Shown in pieces: positions 16,633-25,406 of a DNA stretch of 37,042 nucleotides. The stretch spans positions 1 through 37,042 of the forward strand of contig SXSI01000007.1 of NCBI GenBank assembly GCA_005792285.1, read 5' to 3'. How positions within the stretch are numbered: the first letter of the stretch is position 1; each line of letters begins with the position of its first letter. The notes under the pieces were generated by a model, which was given only the letters and a program-made list of their open reading frames with translations, did no database searches and was not told where the DNA came from. Source of the stretch: Bacteroidota bacterium (GTDB lineage: Bacteria; Bacteroidota; Ignavibacteria; UBA10030; UBA8401). The position numbers and the translations under genes were made by a program.

Positions 16633-19365
16633 ATGAAAGAATCTGATACCAAATTGAGAAGCACACAAGTGTTCTCAGGGTTGAATGATACATTAACAAC
16701 AAAGGGATTAACATTTTCTAGATATTTTACAAAAAAAGGAGTTCATCCTTTTGATGAGATTGAGTGGGAATTAAGAACCGCGAGCATCACAAATGAAAAA
16801 GGGGACAAAATATTTGAACAGAAAAATGTAGAAATCCCAAAATCGTGGTCGATGACCGCAACCAATGTTGTTGTATCAAAATATTTTCATGGATTAATTG
16901 GAACACCAGATAGAGAAACAAGTGTCAGGCAATTAGTTGAACGTGTTGCGAAGACAACTTATGAGTGGGGAAAAAAAGGAAACTACTTTGCAACTGATGA
17001 AGATGCAGAAATTTATTATAATGAACTTTGCTACATACTAGTAAATCAATACATGGCATTTAATAGTCCGGTTTGGTTTAATCTCGGAATTGAAGATAAG
17101 CCACAAGTTTCTGCCTGTTTCATAAATTCAATTCAAGATTCAATGGATTCAATTTTAAATTTAGTAAAAACCGAAGGAATGCTTTTCAAATGGGGTTCGG
17201 GAACTGGAACAAATATTTCAACTTTACGTTCATCGCGCGAAAATTTAACAAGTGGCGGAACTGCTTCAGGACCTGTTTCTTTTATGCGTGGATATGATGC
17301 TTTTGCAGGTGTTATCAAATCAGGTGGAAAAACAAGAAGAGCCGCAAAAATGGTAATTCTAAATGTTGACCATCCAGATATTCTTGACTTCGTGAATTGT
17401 AAAGCAGAAGAAGAAAAGAAAGCATGGGCTCTAATCGACGCTGGTTATGATGGTGGATTTAATGTTCATGGTGGAGCTTACGATACAATTTCTTACCAAA
17501 ATGCAAATCATTCTGTACGAGTTAGCGATGACTTTATGAAAGCTGCTCTTGAAGATAAAGAGTGGTCAACGAAATCTATCAAGAACAATAAACCAATGGA
17601 TACATTTCGTGCAAGAGATTTATTGAGACAAATTGCCGAAGCTGCTTGGATTTGTGGCGATCCTGGAATGCAATACGATACAACAATTAATAACTGGCAC
17701 ACATCATCTAATACTTCTAAAATTAACGCATCGAATCCTTGTAGCGAATATATGTACTTGGATGATTCGGCTTGTAATCTTGCATCTTTAAATTTAATGA
17801 AATTCAGAAAAGAAGATGGAGAATTTAATGTTTCGTCTTTTGATTACGCAATTAGATTAACAATTTCTGCACAAGAAATTTTTGTAGATAATGCGAGTTA
17901 TCCAACTCCAACAATTGGAGCAAACAGTCATAAATTTCGTCCATTAGGACTTGGTTACGCGAATCTCGGCGCACTATTAATGGCGCGCGGTCTCGCATAC
18001 GATAGTGATGTAGGTCGCGATTATTCTGCGGCTATTACTTCTTTAATGTGTGGAGTTGCCTATCATCAATCTGCTCTCATTGCAAAAGAAATTTCTCCTT
18101 TCGAAGGATACAAAGTAAATGAAGAACCAATGTTGAATGTTATGAATCGACATAGTATTTATGCAGATCAAATTAGTAATGTTTCTATTCCACAAGATTT
18201 AATTTTAGCTTCACAAAAATGTTGGAAGGATGCAATCGCAGTTGGAAAAGAATTTGGATTCAGAAATGGACAAGCAACAGTTCTTGCTCCAACCGGAACA
18301 ATTGGATTTATGATGGATTGCGACACAACAGGAGTTGAGCCAGATATTGCTCTAGTAAAATATAAACGACTTGTTGGTGGTGGAATGATGAAGTTAGTCA
18401 ACGGAACTGTTGGTGAAGCATTGAAAAAACTTGAATACGATAGCGAACAAATTGAACACATTTTAAATTATATAGATAAGAATGATACAATTGAAGGAGC
18501 GCCATATTTAAAAGAAACAGATCTTCCGGTTTTTGATTGCGCATTTAAACCTGCAAAAGGAAAACGATCGATTCATTATATGGGACATATAAAAATGATG
18601 TCTGCAACACAACCATATCTTTCCGGTGCAATTTCTAAAACTGTAAATATGCCGACTGACGTAACTCCTGAAGAAATAATGCAAGCATATATTGAAGCAT
18701 GGAAATTAGGATTGAAAGCAATTGCAGTTTACCGAGATGGTTGCAAACGAACTCAGCCGTTAAGTACTTCTTTAGAGACAGAAAAAAAAGCAATTGCTAC
18801 TAAACAAATAGCTCGTCGCAGACTTCCAGATGAACGACGTTCGATTACACATAAATTTAGTATTGCCGGACATGAAGGTTACATTACAGTTGGTATGTAC
18901 GAAGATAATTATCCGGGAGAAGTTTTTATTACAATGTCAAAAGAAGGTTCAACAATTTCTGGTTTGATGGATGCATTTGCAACTTCAACTTCGATGGCGC
19001 TACAATATGGTGTTCCATTAAAAGTTTTGGTTGATAAATATACTCATATGAGATTCGAGCCATCAGGTTTTACAAACAATTCAAACATCCCGATTGCAAA
19101 ATCTTTATGTGATTATATCTTCAGATGGTTGTCGTTAAAATTTTTAGAAAATCAACAAGTTCCAGCACCAGTTTCAGAATTAACAAATCTTGAACCAACA
19201 TTACAATTTGCAAAAGAGGGAAATAGTAAGGTCGAAAAATCTGAAAAAGTTATTTTTCAAACTCAAGCAGATGCACCACCTTGTCATGAATGTGGTTCAA
19301 TAATGGTTCGTTCCGGGAGTTGTTATAAATGTTTACAATGTGGTTCAACAAGTGGTTGTTCTTAA
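16633..19365 (+). CDS. nrdJ: Adenosylcobalamin-dependent (class II) ribonucleoside-diphosphate reductase
   Basis: Reduces ribonucleotides to deoxyribonucleotides with a cobalamin-generated thiyl radical; oxygen-independent. Seen: NSPVWFNLGIE, VSACF with Cys162 as a candidate disulfide cysteine, and GSGTGTNISTLR. Next come the active-site loop NPCSEYMYLDDSACNLASLN with Cys370, and LAPTGTIGFMMDCDTTGVEP at about 550-570. The sequence ends in a C-terminal cysteine-rich tail (CHECG, CYKC, CGS, CS; about 884-910) of the type that re-reduces the active site. The 910 residues suit the long class II type. The start follows AAAGGAA six bases upstream. A rho-independent terminator follows, so it is probably monocistronic. 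No small (NrdB) subunit gene is nearby, as expected for class II. Confidence 0.95.
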   Translation: MKESDTKLRSTQVFSGLNDTLTTKGLTFSRYFTKKGVHPFDEIEWELRTASITNEKGDKIFEQKNVEIPKSWSMTATNVVVSKYFHGLIGTPDRETSVRQLVERVAKTTYEWGKKGNYFATDEDAEIYYNELCYILVNQYMAFNSPVWFNLGIEDKPQVSACFINSIQDSMDSILNLVKTEGMLFKWGSGTGTNISTLRSSRENLTSGGTASGPVSFMRGYDAFAGVIKSGGKTRRAAKMVILNVDHPDILDFVNCKAEEEKKAWALIDAGYDGGFNVHGGAYDTISYQNANHSVRVSDDFMKAALEDKEWSTKSIKNNKPMDTFRARDLLRQIAEAAWICGDPGMQYDTTINNWHTSSNTSKINASNPCSEYMYLDDSACNLASLNLMKFRKEDGEFNVSSFDYAIRLTISAQEIFVDNASYPTPTIGANSHKFRPLGLGYANLGALLMARGLAYDSDVGRDYSAAITSLMCGVAYHQSALIAKEISPFEGYKVNEEPMLNVMNRHSIYADQISNVSIPQDLILASQKCWKDAIAVGKEFGFRNGQATVLAPTGTIGFMMDCDTTGVEPDIALVKYKRLVGGGMMKLVNGTVGEALKKLEYDSEQIEHILNYIDKNDTIEGAPYLKETDLPVFDCAFKPAKGKRSIHYMGHIKMMSATQPYLSGAISKTVNMPTDVTPEEIMQAYIEAWKLGLKAIAVYRDGCKRTQPLSTSLETEKKAIATKQIARRRLPDERRSITHKFSIAGHEGYITVGMYEDNYPGEVFITMSKEGSTISGLMDAFATSTSMALQYGVPLKVLVDKYTHMRFEPSGFTNNSNIPIAKSLCDYIFRWLSLKFLENQQVPAPVSELTNLEPTLQFAKEGNSKVEKSEKVIFQTQADAPPCHECGSIMVRSGSCYKCLQCGSTSGCS

Positions 19366-19386
19366 ATAAATAATATACAATCGTTT

Positions 19387-19417
19387 AAAAAGCGCCGACT
19401 TAAATCGGCGTTTTTTA
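19387..19417 (+). terminator. Rho-independent terminator after nrdJ
   Basis: Stem CGCCGA (19393-19398) and TCGGCG (19405-19410) with loop CTTAAA, followed by TTTTTT (19411-19416) and preceded by an A run. It begins about 22 bases after the nrdJ stop. It is a clear GC-rich hairpin in AT-rich DNA and separates nrdJ from the following gene series. Confidence 0.92.
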
Positions 19418-19475
19418 TTTTATCGATAGTTGAATGTCTCCTGAATTTTAAACATTTTAAGTAATAATTATAAAT

Positions 19476-20219
19476 ATGATACTCATTATTCCAGCAATTG
19501 AGATTAAAAATAAAATCTGTGTTAAAGATATAACACCTTTATCACAAGAGGGAAGAGAATATTCGGACGACCCAATTGAAATGGCAGTTTTGTGGAGGGG
19601 TGAAAATGCGAAGTCGTTGCATATTACAGATGCAAATGGATATTGCGATGGTGAATATCCAAATGGTGAAATAATTAAAAAAATTGTTGAGAGGTTGGAT
19701 ATTCCAATTGAAATTGGTGGAAGTATTGAATCGATCGAACATATAGAATATCTTTTTAGTTTAGGTGTTTACAGAGTTGTGTTGTCTGCAAAAGTTTCGT
19801 TGGATTTTAATTTTGTACAACACGCGTCATCTCGATTTTCATATAGTAAAATTGTTCCGCATCTTTTAGCAGTTTCAGGAATTTTACAAAATGGTGAAGA
19901 AGTAATTCCATATGCAAAGCGACTTCACTATCATGGTGTAAAAAGAATTATTTATAGTGATGTTGAAACATCATCTGAAATCCCAACACCACGTTTTGAT
20001 TTTGTAAAACAATTAGCATTGGATACAGATTTAAAAATTACGATTATGGGTGGAGTCAGTTCATATCAACAATTAAAATTAATTCAGGAATATGAATCAC
20101 TTGGAGTTGACTCATTGATAATTGGAAAAGCATTATATGAAAATGCATTTCCTTGTCAAGAATTGTGGAGAATTAACGAACGATCACTTAAAGATTTAGG
20201 ACCAACAAGAAGATTATAA
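19476..20219 (+). CDS. HisA/HisF-like beta/alpha-barrel protein, probably not a true HisA
   Basis: The fold and motifs follow HisA (ProFAR isomerase of histidine synthesis). The N-terminus IIPAIEIKNKICV resembles IPAIDL, then come LHITDANG, PIEIGGSIES in strand 3 and the C-terminal phosphate loops TIMGGVSS and IIGKALYEN. The 247 residues match HisA. However, the first catalytic Asp is replaced by Glu9 (PAIEI). The strand-5 region (about residues 124-133, LLAVSGILQN) has no Asp where HisA has its second catalytic one. No other his gene is nearby; the next gene, 11 bases on, is purE. It may bind a phosphoribosyl ligand or have a different activity. Calling it hisA would probably be wrong; the true substrate is unknown. 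Confidence 0.75.
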   Translation: MILIIPAIEIKNKICVKDITPLSQEGREYSDDPIEMAVLWRGENAKSLHITDANGYCDGEYPNGEIIKKIVERLDIPIEIGGSIESIEHIEYLFSLGVYRVVLSAKVSLDFNFVQHASSRFSYSKIVPHLLAVSGILQNGEEVIPYAKRLHYHGVKRIIYSDVETSSEIPTPRFDFVKQLALDTDLKITIMGGVSSYQQLKLIQEYESLGVDSLIIGKALYENAFPCQELWRINERSLKDLGPTRRL

Positions 20220-20230
20220 AGGAAAAAATT

Positions 20231-20683
20231 ATGCCAAAAGTTGCAATTATTGTAGGAAGTTCTTCAGATGACGAAGCTATGAAAGGATGTATTCAATACC
20301 TTGAATATTTCGGAATTGAATATACTTATCAAGTTTTATCAGCACATCGAAATCCAGATGAGTGCGTTTCATTTGTAAGAAATGCAGAATCGAATGGATA
20401 TAAAATTATTATTGCAGCAGCAGGAATGGCAGCGCACTTACCAGGTGTTGCTGCAGCGAATACTATTTTGCCAGTTATTGGTGTTCCACTTTCCGGCTCG
20501 GAATTAAAAGGAGTTGATGCACTTTATTCAATTGTACAAATGCCATCAGGAATTCCAGTAGCAACAGTTGCAATTGGTGGTTCAAAAAATGCTGCAGTAC
20601 TCGCAGCAGAAATTTTAGCTTTAGACAATTCTACAATTAAATTAAAATTGATAAACTTCAAAAAAAACGGATCGAAGATTTAA
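20231..20683 (+). CDS. purE: N5-carboxyaminoimidazole ribonucleotide mutase (PurE, class I)
   Basis: Converts N5-CAIR to CAIR in purine synthesis. Seen: IVGSSSDDEAMKGC at the N-terminus, the catalytic loop VLSAHRNPDE with its His, IIAAAGMAAHLPGVAAA, and PVIGVPLSG followed by VQMPSGIPVATVAIGG. The SAHR and AAHLPGV motifs fit class I, which usually works with PurK. No purK is seen in the window. The 150 residues are normal for the hexa/octameric enzyme. A GGAAAAAA stretch precedes the ATG. It is 11 bases after the HisA-like gene and 20 before the SDR gene. Confidence 0.96.
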   Translation: MPKVAIIVGSSSDDEAMKGCIQYLEYFGIEYTYQVLSAHRNPDECVSFVRNAESNGYKIIIAAAGMAAHLPGVAAANTILPVIGVPLSGSELKGVDALYSIVQMPSGIPVATVAIGGSKNAAVLAAEILALDNSTIKLKLINFKKNGSKI

Positions 20684-20703
20684 AATAGTTTTTCCAAATT
20701 AAC

Positions 20704-21612
20704 ATGAAAAGAATTTTGATTTGCGGGAGTAATGGATTATTGGGGCAACGACTTGCACAACTTTTATCTGTTAATTCAAATTTTGAAGTATTAAACACAT
20801 CTCATCACAGAACTTTTTTTTTAAATCATGGATCTTTCGATTATACTCAACTTGATATAACTTCGAGAAGTGATATTAAAAGTTTAGTAAATAGTTTTAA
20901 TCCTGAAATAATTATAAATGCTTCAGGTTTAACTAATGTCGATTTATGTGAGAAGGAGAGAGAGCATGCATGGAAAGTAAATGTTGTTGGAGTTAAAAAT
21001 TTAGCAGATGTTTGCCGAAATCTCGGTGCAAAATTAATTCACATTTCAACCGATTATGTTTTTGATGGGAATGATGGACCATATTCGGAAACAGCGAGAC
21101 CAAATCCAATTAATTATTATGGAAGAAGTAAACTTGCCGGCGAGAATGCAATTTTAAGTAGCGATATTAATTATACAATATTAAGAACAATTGTACTTTT
21201 TGGAGTTGGAAATAATATTAAATACAACTTCGCTCTTTGGGTTATAAATAGTCTTTTGGAAAATAAACCAGTTCGATGTGTGACAGATCAAATTAGTAAT
21301 CCAACTTATGTTGGTGATCTTGCGAATGCCTGTTTACTTTCAATTGTACAAACAGAAAGCACAACATTTCATATTTCTGGTTCAACAATTTTAAGTAGAT
21401 ATGAATTTGCTTGTACGATAGCAAAAGTTTTTAAATTAAACTCATCACTCATTCAGCCAATTCTTACAAAAGATTTACAACAACCTGCAACTCGCCCGAA
21501 AAAATCTGGATTTGTTTTAGATAAAGCCCAAAAAATTCTAAATTATAATCCTACTTCAATAGAAGACTCTTTAGAATTAATGAAAAAAGAATTTTCAGTT
21601 TTACAAAAGTAA
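20704..21612 (+). CDS. SDR-family NAD(P)-dependent reductase, dTDP-4-dehydrorhamnose reductase (RmlD)-like
   Basis: An extended short-chain dehydrogenase. Seen: Rossmann glycine motif ILICGSNGLLGQRLAQLL at the N-terminus, then INASGLTNVDLCEKERE. STDYVFDGNDGPYSE and the catalytic YYGRSKLAGE (Tyr and Lys) follow, in the order found in RmlD and in MAT2B-like sugar-nucleotide reductases. The 302 residues fit. No rmlA, rmlB or rmlC gene lies next to it, so a role in dTDP-rhamnose synthesis is only the family default. Between purE and a lipoprotein gene it gives no pathway clue. Confidence 0.85.
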   Translation: MKRILICGSNGLLGQRLAQLLSVNSNFEVLNTSHHRTFFLNHGSFDYTQLDITSRSDIKSLVNSFNPEIIINASGLTNVDLCEKEREHAWKVNVVGVKNLADVCRNLGAKLIHISTDYVFDGNDGPYSETARPNPINYYGRSKLAGENAILSSDINYTILRTIVLFGVGNNIKYNFALWVINSLLENKPVRCVTDQISNPTYVGDLANACLLSIVQTESTTFHISGSTILSRYEFACTIAKVFKLNSSLIQPILTKDLQQPATRPKKSGFVLDKAQKILNYNPTSIEDSLELMKKEFSVLQK

Positions 21613-21618
21613 TTTAAG

Positions 21619-22356
21619 ATGTTAAGAAATATTATTTTTATAGGAATAGTTATATTTTTTTCTGGATGTAAAACAACAGAGGTAACTAAAGTCAATCGAC
21701 TTTCTTCAACTGTAAAAATAATTTCAGTAAATCTTCACCATACATTAAATTCCAAATTCGAAGTTACAAAATTTGTAAAAAAAATTAAAAATCTTAATCC
21801 GGAAATATTACTTGTTCAACAAATTGGTCGTCCGGGATATGGTGGTGGTTTCGACGCCATAAAAGAATTAAGCCGGCAACTCGAAATGAGACAATATTTT
21901 GCAGAAGCAAGAGATGATTTAAGTTTCAGTTCAGGTAATGCAATTTTTAGTATTTATCCAATTATGCAATCGGCAATTGTAAAGTTGTCAAATCCCAAAA
22001 AAAAGATTCAACACTCTGCTGCGTTCGGAGTTATTGATGTTGGCGTAAGTTCGCTTGCAGTAATTAGTACAGAATTGGTAAATAATTCATCGGAAAATAG
22101 AGTTATACAATTTAAAGAACTCAATTCATTTATTTCAAAAAATAATGCATTTCCTATTTTACTTGCCGGAGATTTTTATGAAAAAAATGAATTTGTAAGA
22201 GAAAACAAACTAGTAGAACTGATGAATTCTGAAGGAATGAATAAAGGAGAAATTTCAAATGATCATTTTTATTTTTCAATAAAAAGGCTCGAGATAGAAT
22301 CTGCAGAAGAAATTTTTAAGGATTGTCATTTTATATCGTTGAAGGTCATTCAGTAA
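21619..22356 (+). CDS. Putative lipoprotein with a degenerate endonuclease/exonuclease/phosphatase-like fold
   Basis: The N-terminus is a lipoprotein signal: a hydrophobic segment and lipobox FFSGC with Cys17 as the lipidated residue, so it should be exported and processed by LspA. The rest resembles the EEP superfamily: IISVNLHH at the start, NPEILLVQQIGR where catalytic members have LQE, SGNAIFS, a central AGDFYEK where they have GDFN, and a final KDCHFISLKV where they have SDHxP. The metal-binding Glu is Gln68, and the Asn of GDFN is Tyr. This suggests a non-catalytic protein with the fold retained. The assignment rests on weak motif-level similarity. It lies 6 bases after the SDR gene and 20 before serS. 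Confidence 0.6.
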   Translation: MLRNIIFIGIVIFFSGCKTTEVTKVNRLSSTVKIISVNLHHTLNSKFEVTKFVKKIKNLNPEILLVQQIGRPGYGGGFDAIKELSRQLEMRQYFAEARDDLSFSSGNAIFSIYPIMQSAIVKLSNPKKKIQHSAAFGVIDVGVSSLAVISTELVNNSSENRVIQFKELNSFISKNNAFPILLAGDFYEKNEFVRENKLVELMNSEGMNKGEISNDHFYFSIKRLEIESAEEIFKDCHFISLKVIQ

Positions 22357-22376
22357 TCATTTTGTATATTTAGGAC

Positions 22377-23642
22377 ATGTTAGATATTAAGATAATTCGG
22401 GAAGAAACTGAAAAAGTCCGAACGGGGATTAAAAATAAAAACGAAGTCGATAATTTAAATGAAATTTTAGAATTAGATGAAAGTCGTCGTAAGAAAATTC
22501 AACAAGTAGAAAAATTAAAAGCTCAGCGAAACGAAGCTTCAGCAAAAGTTGCTCACTTGAAAATGTCAGGCGAGAATACTGAAGAAATTATAAAATCGAT
22601 GAGCGAAATCAAAACTATGATCCTAGAATTGGACGATGAATTAAAAGTCATCGATCATAAGCTTCAAGAATTATTGTTGACTGCTCCGAATATTCCACAC
22701 TCATCCGTTCCAATTGGAAATTCACCGGAAGAAAATAAAGTTATTTTTGAATCACAAAATATTCCGGAACCAAAATTTGCAATTATGCCTCATTGGGAAA
22801 TTGCAGAAAAATTACAATTAATAGATTTTGACAGAGGCTCAAAAGTAACAGGAGCAGGTTTTCCATTTTACATTGGGAAGATGGCGATGTTTCAACGCGC
22901 ATTAATAAATTTCTTTTTAGACAGCGCTTCAGTAAATGGTTACACAGAATTAATTCCACCGGTTGTTGTGAATGAAGCGAGCGCTCGAGGAACTGGACAA
23001 TTGCCGGACAAAGAAGATTTAATGTACGCTGTTCAGCGAGATGGATTATTTTTAGTTCCAACTGCAGAAGTTCCGGTTTCAAATTTTCACAGAGATGAAA
23101 TTCTCGATGAAAAAAAATTACCATTAAAATATTCTGCGTACACTCCTTGTTTCAGAAGAGAAGCAGGATCTTACGGAAAAGATGTTCGGGGATTAAATCG
23201 CCTACATCAATTTGATAAAGTTGAATTAGTAAAATTTACACTTCCTGAGAAATCGTACGATGAATTGGAATTACTACGAACAGACTCAGAAAATCTTCTT
23301 AAACAACTTGGTTTAAGATATCGAGTTTTATTAATGTGTACTGGAGATATGGGTTTTACTCAAACAAAAAAATATGATTTAGAAGTTTGGTCTTGTGGAC
23401 AAAAAAAATGGTTGGAAGTTTCTTCCTGCAGTAATTTTGAAGCATTTCAATCTCGCAGAATGAATATTAAATATCGTTCTTCTGAAACAAAAAAAATGGA
23501 ATTTGTTCACACATTAAATAGTTCAGCTTTAGCATTACCACGTGTTGTTGCTGCATTAATGGAACAATATCAAACTGAAGCGGGAAAAATTTCAATTCCA
23601 AAAGCAATTCAAAAATATTTATCTTTTACTGAAATAGGTTAA
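22377..23642 (+). CDS. serS: Serine--tRNA ligase
   Basis: Charges tRNA-Ser (and tRNA-Sec where present) with serine. Seen: the N-terminal coiled-coil tRNA-binding arm (about 25-100, Lys/Glu-rich), then class II motif 1 near GYTELIPPVVVNE, motif 2 with YSAYTPCFRREAGSYGKD and RGLNRLHQFDKVELV, and motif 3 with NSSALALPRVVAALMEQYQ. The 421 residues are normal. It starts at ATG 20 bases after the lipoprotein gene and ends 3 bases before the first ABC exporter gene. Confidence 0.98.
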   Translation: MLDIKIIREETEKVRTGIKNKNEVDNLNEILELDESRRKKIQQVEKLKAQRNEASAKVAHLKMSGENTEEIIKSMSEIKTMILELDDELKVIDHKLQELLLTAPNIPHSSVPIGNSPEENKVIFESQNIPEPKFAIMPHWEIAEKLQLIDFDRGSKVTGAGFPFYIGKMAMFQRALINFFLDSASVNGYTELIPPVVVNEASARGTGQLPDKEDLMYAVQRDGLFLVPTAEVPVSNFHRDEILDEKKLPLKYSAYTPCFRREAGSYGKDVRGLNRLHQFDKVELVKFTLPEKSYDELELLRTDSENLLKQLGLRYRVLLMCTGDMGFTQTKKYDLEVWSCGQKKWLEVSSCSNFEAFQSRRMNIKYRSSETKKMEFVHTLNSSALALPRVVAALMEQYQTEAGKISIPKAIQKYLSFTEIG

Positions 23643-23645
23643 TTC

Positions 23646-25406
23646 GTGAAGTTGCTGTATCATCTTTTACCATACTTACAAAAGTACCGTTCAACATTAT
23701 CTTGGGGATTGGTAACAATTATTTTGGCTAATTTGCTTGGCGTTGTACTTCCACATTTTATTGGAAATGCGATCGATACAATGCAGCAATTGCCTAAGGA
23801 TGGAGAAAAATTATTATCTGAAATGATTTGGTACTCTCTTCTTGTAATTTCATTTACAATTATGAGTGGAGTTTTTACGTACTACACTCGCCAAACAATT
23901 ATAGTTGTATCGCGCAAAATTGAATTTGATTTACGAAATACATTTCTCTCTTTTTTACAACAACAACCACTTTCATATTTCCAAAAAACACCAACGGGTG
24001 ATTTAATGGCCCACGCTACGAACGATATCAACGCAGTTCGTAATGCACTTGGTCCTGGAATAATGTATCCGATTGATTCATTAATGACATTAGTTTTTTC
24101 ATTGATGTTTATGTTTGTGAAAAGCTGGACTTTGACATTAATAGCGCTAATTCCACTTCCGTTAGTTTCGTTGGCAGTTTATTATGCAGGAAAAACAATT
24201 CATACTAAATCAATTGAGAAACAAGAAACCTACAGTAAACTTACAACACGCGCACAAGAAAATCTTTCCGGAATTAGAGTTGTAAAATCTTATGTAAGAG
24301 AAGAATATGAAATAGGATTATTTGAAAAATTAAGTACTTCATATCTTAAAAAAAATCTTGAGTTAGCAAAAGTACAATCATTAATGTGGCCGATGATGTT
24401 TTTACTTGTTGGTTCATCAATTTTACTTACAATTTATTTTGGCGGACTTAAAGTTATAAATAATGAAATTACAATTGGAACATTAACAGCATTTCTTGCA
24501 TATCTGGTAATGTTAATTTGGCCTATGATAGCATTTGGTTGGGTTATAAATATTCTCCAACAAGGAGGAGCATCGATGGGCCGACTTCAAAAAATTATCG
24601 ATCGTGAACCAGAAATTAAAAATTCAACTGACACCAATTATGTGATAACTGATATTGATGGCGAAATTGAATATAAAAATGTTTCTTTTACTCACGAAAG
24701 TGCAAACAGGACTGCTTTAAAAAATATTAATCTTAAAATTTCAAAAGGTTCAACTTTAGCAATTGTCGGACATACAGGTTCTGGAAAAAGCACATTAATT
24801 AATTTAATTCCTCGTTTGTATGATATCACAGAAGGTAATTTATTAATTGATGGAAATGACATTCGTACAATTCCGCTTGAAACACTTCGTACAAAAATTG
24901 GATATGTTTCTCAAGAGACATTTTTATTTTCCGACTCAATTGCAGAAAATATTTTTTATGGAGTTGAAGATAAAAAAACAGATGAATTAATTTCATCAGC
25001 TTCAGTTTCGCAAATTTCAGTTGATGTCGAGGAATTTCAAAATAAATATGAAACAATAATTGGTGAACGCGGGATAACGCTTTCCGGCGGACAAAAACAA
25101 CGCACAAGTATTGCACGTGCAATTATAAAAAATCCAAAAATATTAATTATTGACGACGCACTTTCCGCGGTTGATACTTACACAGAAGATAAAATTTTAC
25201 ATCGACTTCGTGAAGTAATGAAAGAACGAACTAGTATAATTATCAGCCATAGAATTTCAACAGTAAAAGATGCAAATCTTATTATAGTTTTAGAAAACGG
25301 TGAAATTGTTGAAAAGGGAACTCACGACGAATTAGTAAAATTAAATGGAATTTATTCTGACCTATATTCAAAACAATTATTAGAACAAGAATTGGAAAAA
25401 TTATAA
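23646..25406 (+). CDS. ABC exporter half-transporter, subunit with degenerate Walker B
   Basis: Type IV (MsbA/LmrA-like) ABC exporter with a membrane domain of six predicted helices (about residues 1-310) fused to an ATPase domain. Walker A GHTGSGKST is at 375-383, the signature is a canonical LSGGQ at 479, and Walker B is ILIIDDALSAVD with Asp504 where the catalytic Glu is expected. This is the mark of the degenerate-site subunit in heterodimeric exporters. The gene starts with GTG, 3 bases after serS. Its TAA overlaps the ATG of the partner gene (TAATG), so equal expression is likely. The substrate (drug, lipid or peptide) cannot be inferred. Confidence 0.92.
   Translation: MKLLYHLLPYLQKYRSTLSWGLVTIILANLLGVVLPHFIGNAIDTMQQLPKDGEKLLSEMIWYSLLVISFTIMSGVFTYYTRQTIIVVSRKIEFDLRNTFLSFLQQQPLSYFQKTPTGDLMAHATNDINAVRNALGPGIMYPIDSLMTLVFSLMFMFVKSWTLTLIALIPLPLVSLAVYYAGKTIHTKSIEKQETYSKLTTRAQENLSGIRVVKSYVREEYEIGLFEKLSTSYLKKNLELAKVQSLMWPMMFLLVGSSILLTIYFGGLKVINNEITIGTLTAFLAYLVMLIWPMIAFGWVINILQQGGASMGRLQKIIDREPEIKNSTDTNYVITDIDGEIEYKNVSFTHESANRTALKNINLKISKGSTLAIVGHTGSGKSTLINLIPRLYDITEGNLLIDGNDIRTIPLETLRTKIGYVSQETFLFSDSIAENIFYGVEDKKTDELISSASVSQISVDVEEFQNKYETIIGERGITLSGGQKQRTSIARAIIKNPKILIIDDALSAVDTYTEDKILHRLREVMKERTSIIISHRISTVKDANLIIVLENGEIVEKGTHDELVKLNGIYSDLYSKQLLEQELEKL

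Noticed and set aside
16517-16714. 65-codon reading frame on the minus strand across the nrdJ start
   Set aside because: It overlaps the nrdJ promoter leader and coding start, has no recognisable motif and looks like an antisense shadow.
22783-23124. 113-codon antisense reading frame inside serS
   Set aside because: Leu-rich translation typical of the reverse of an AT-rich gene; serS motifs occupy the plus strand in full.
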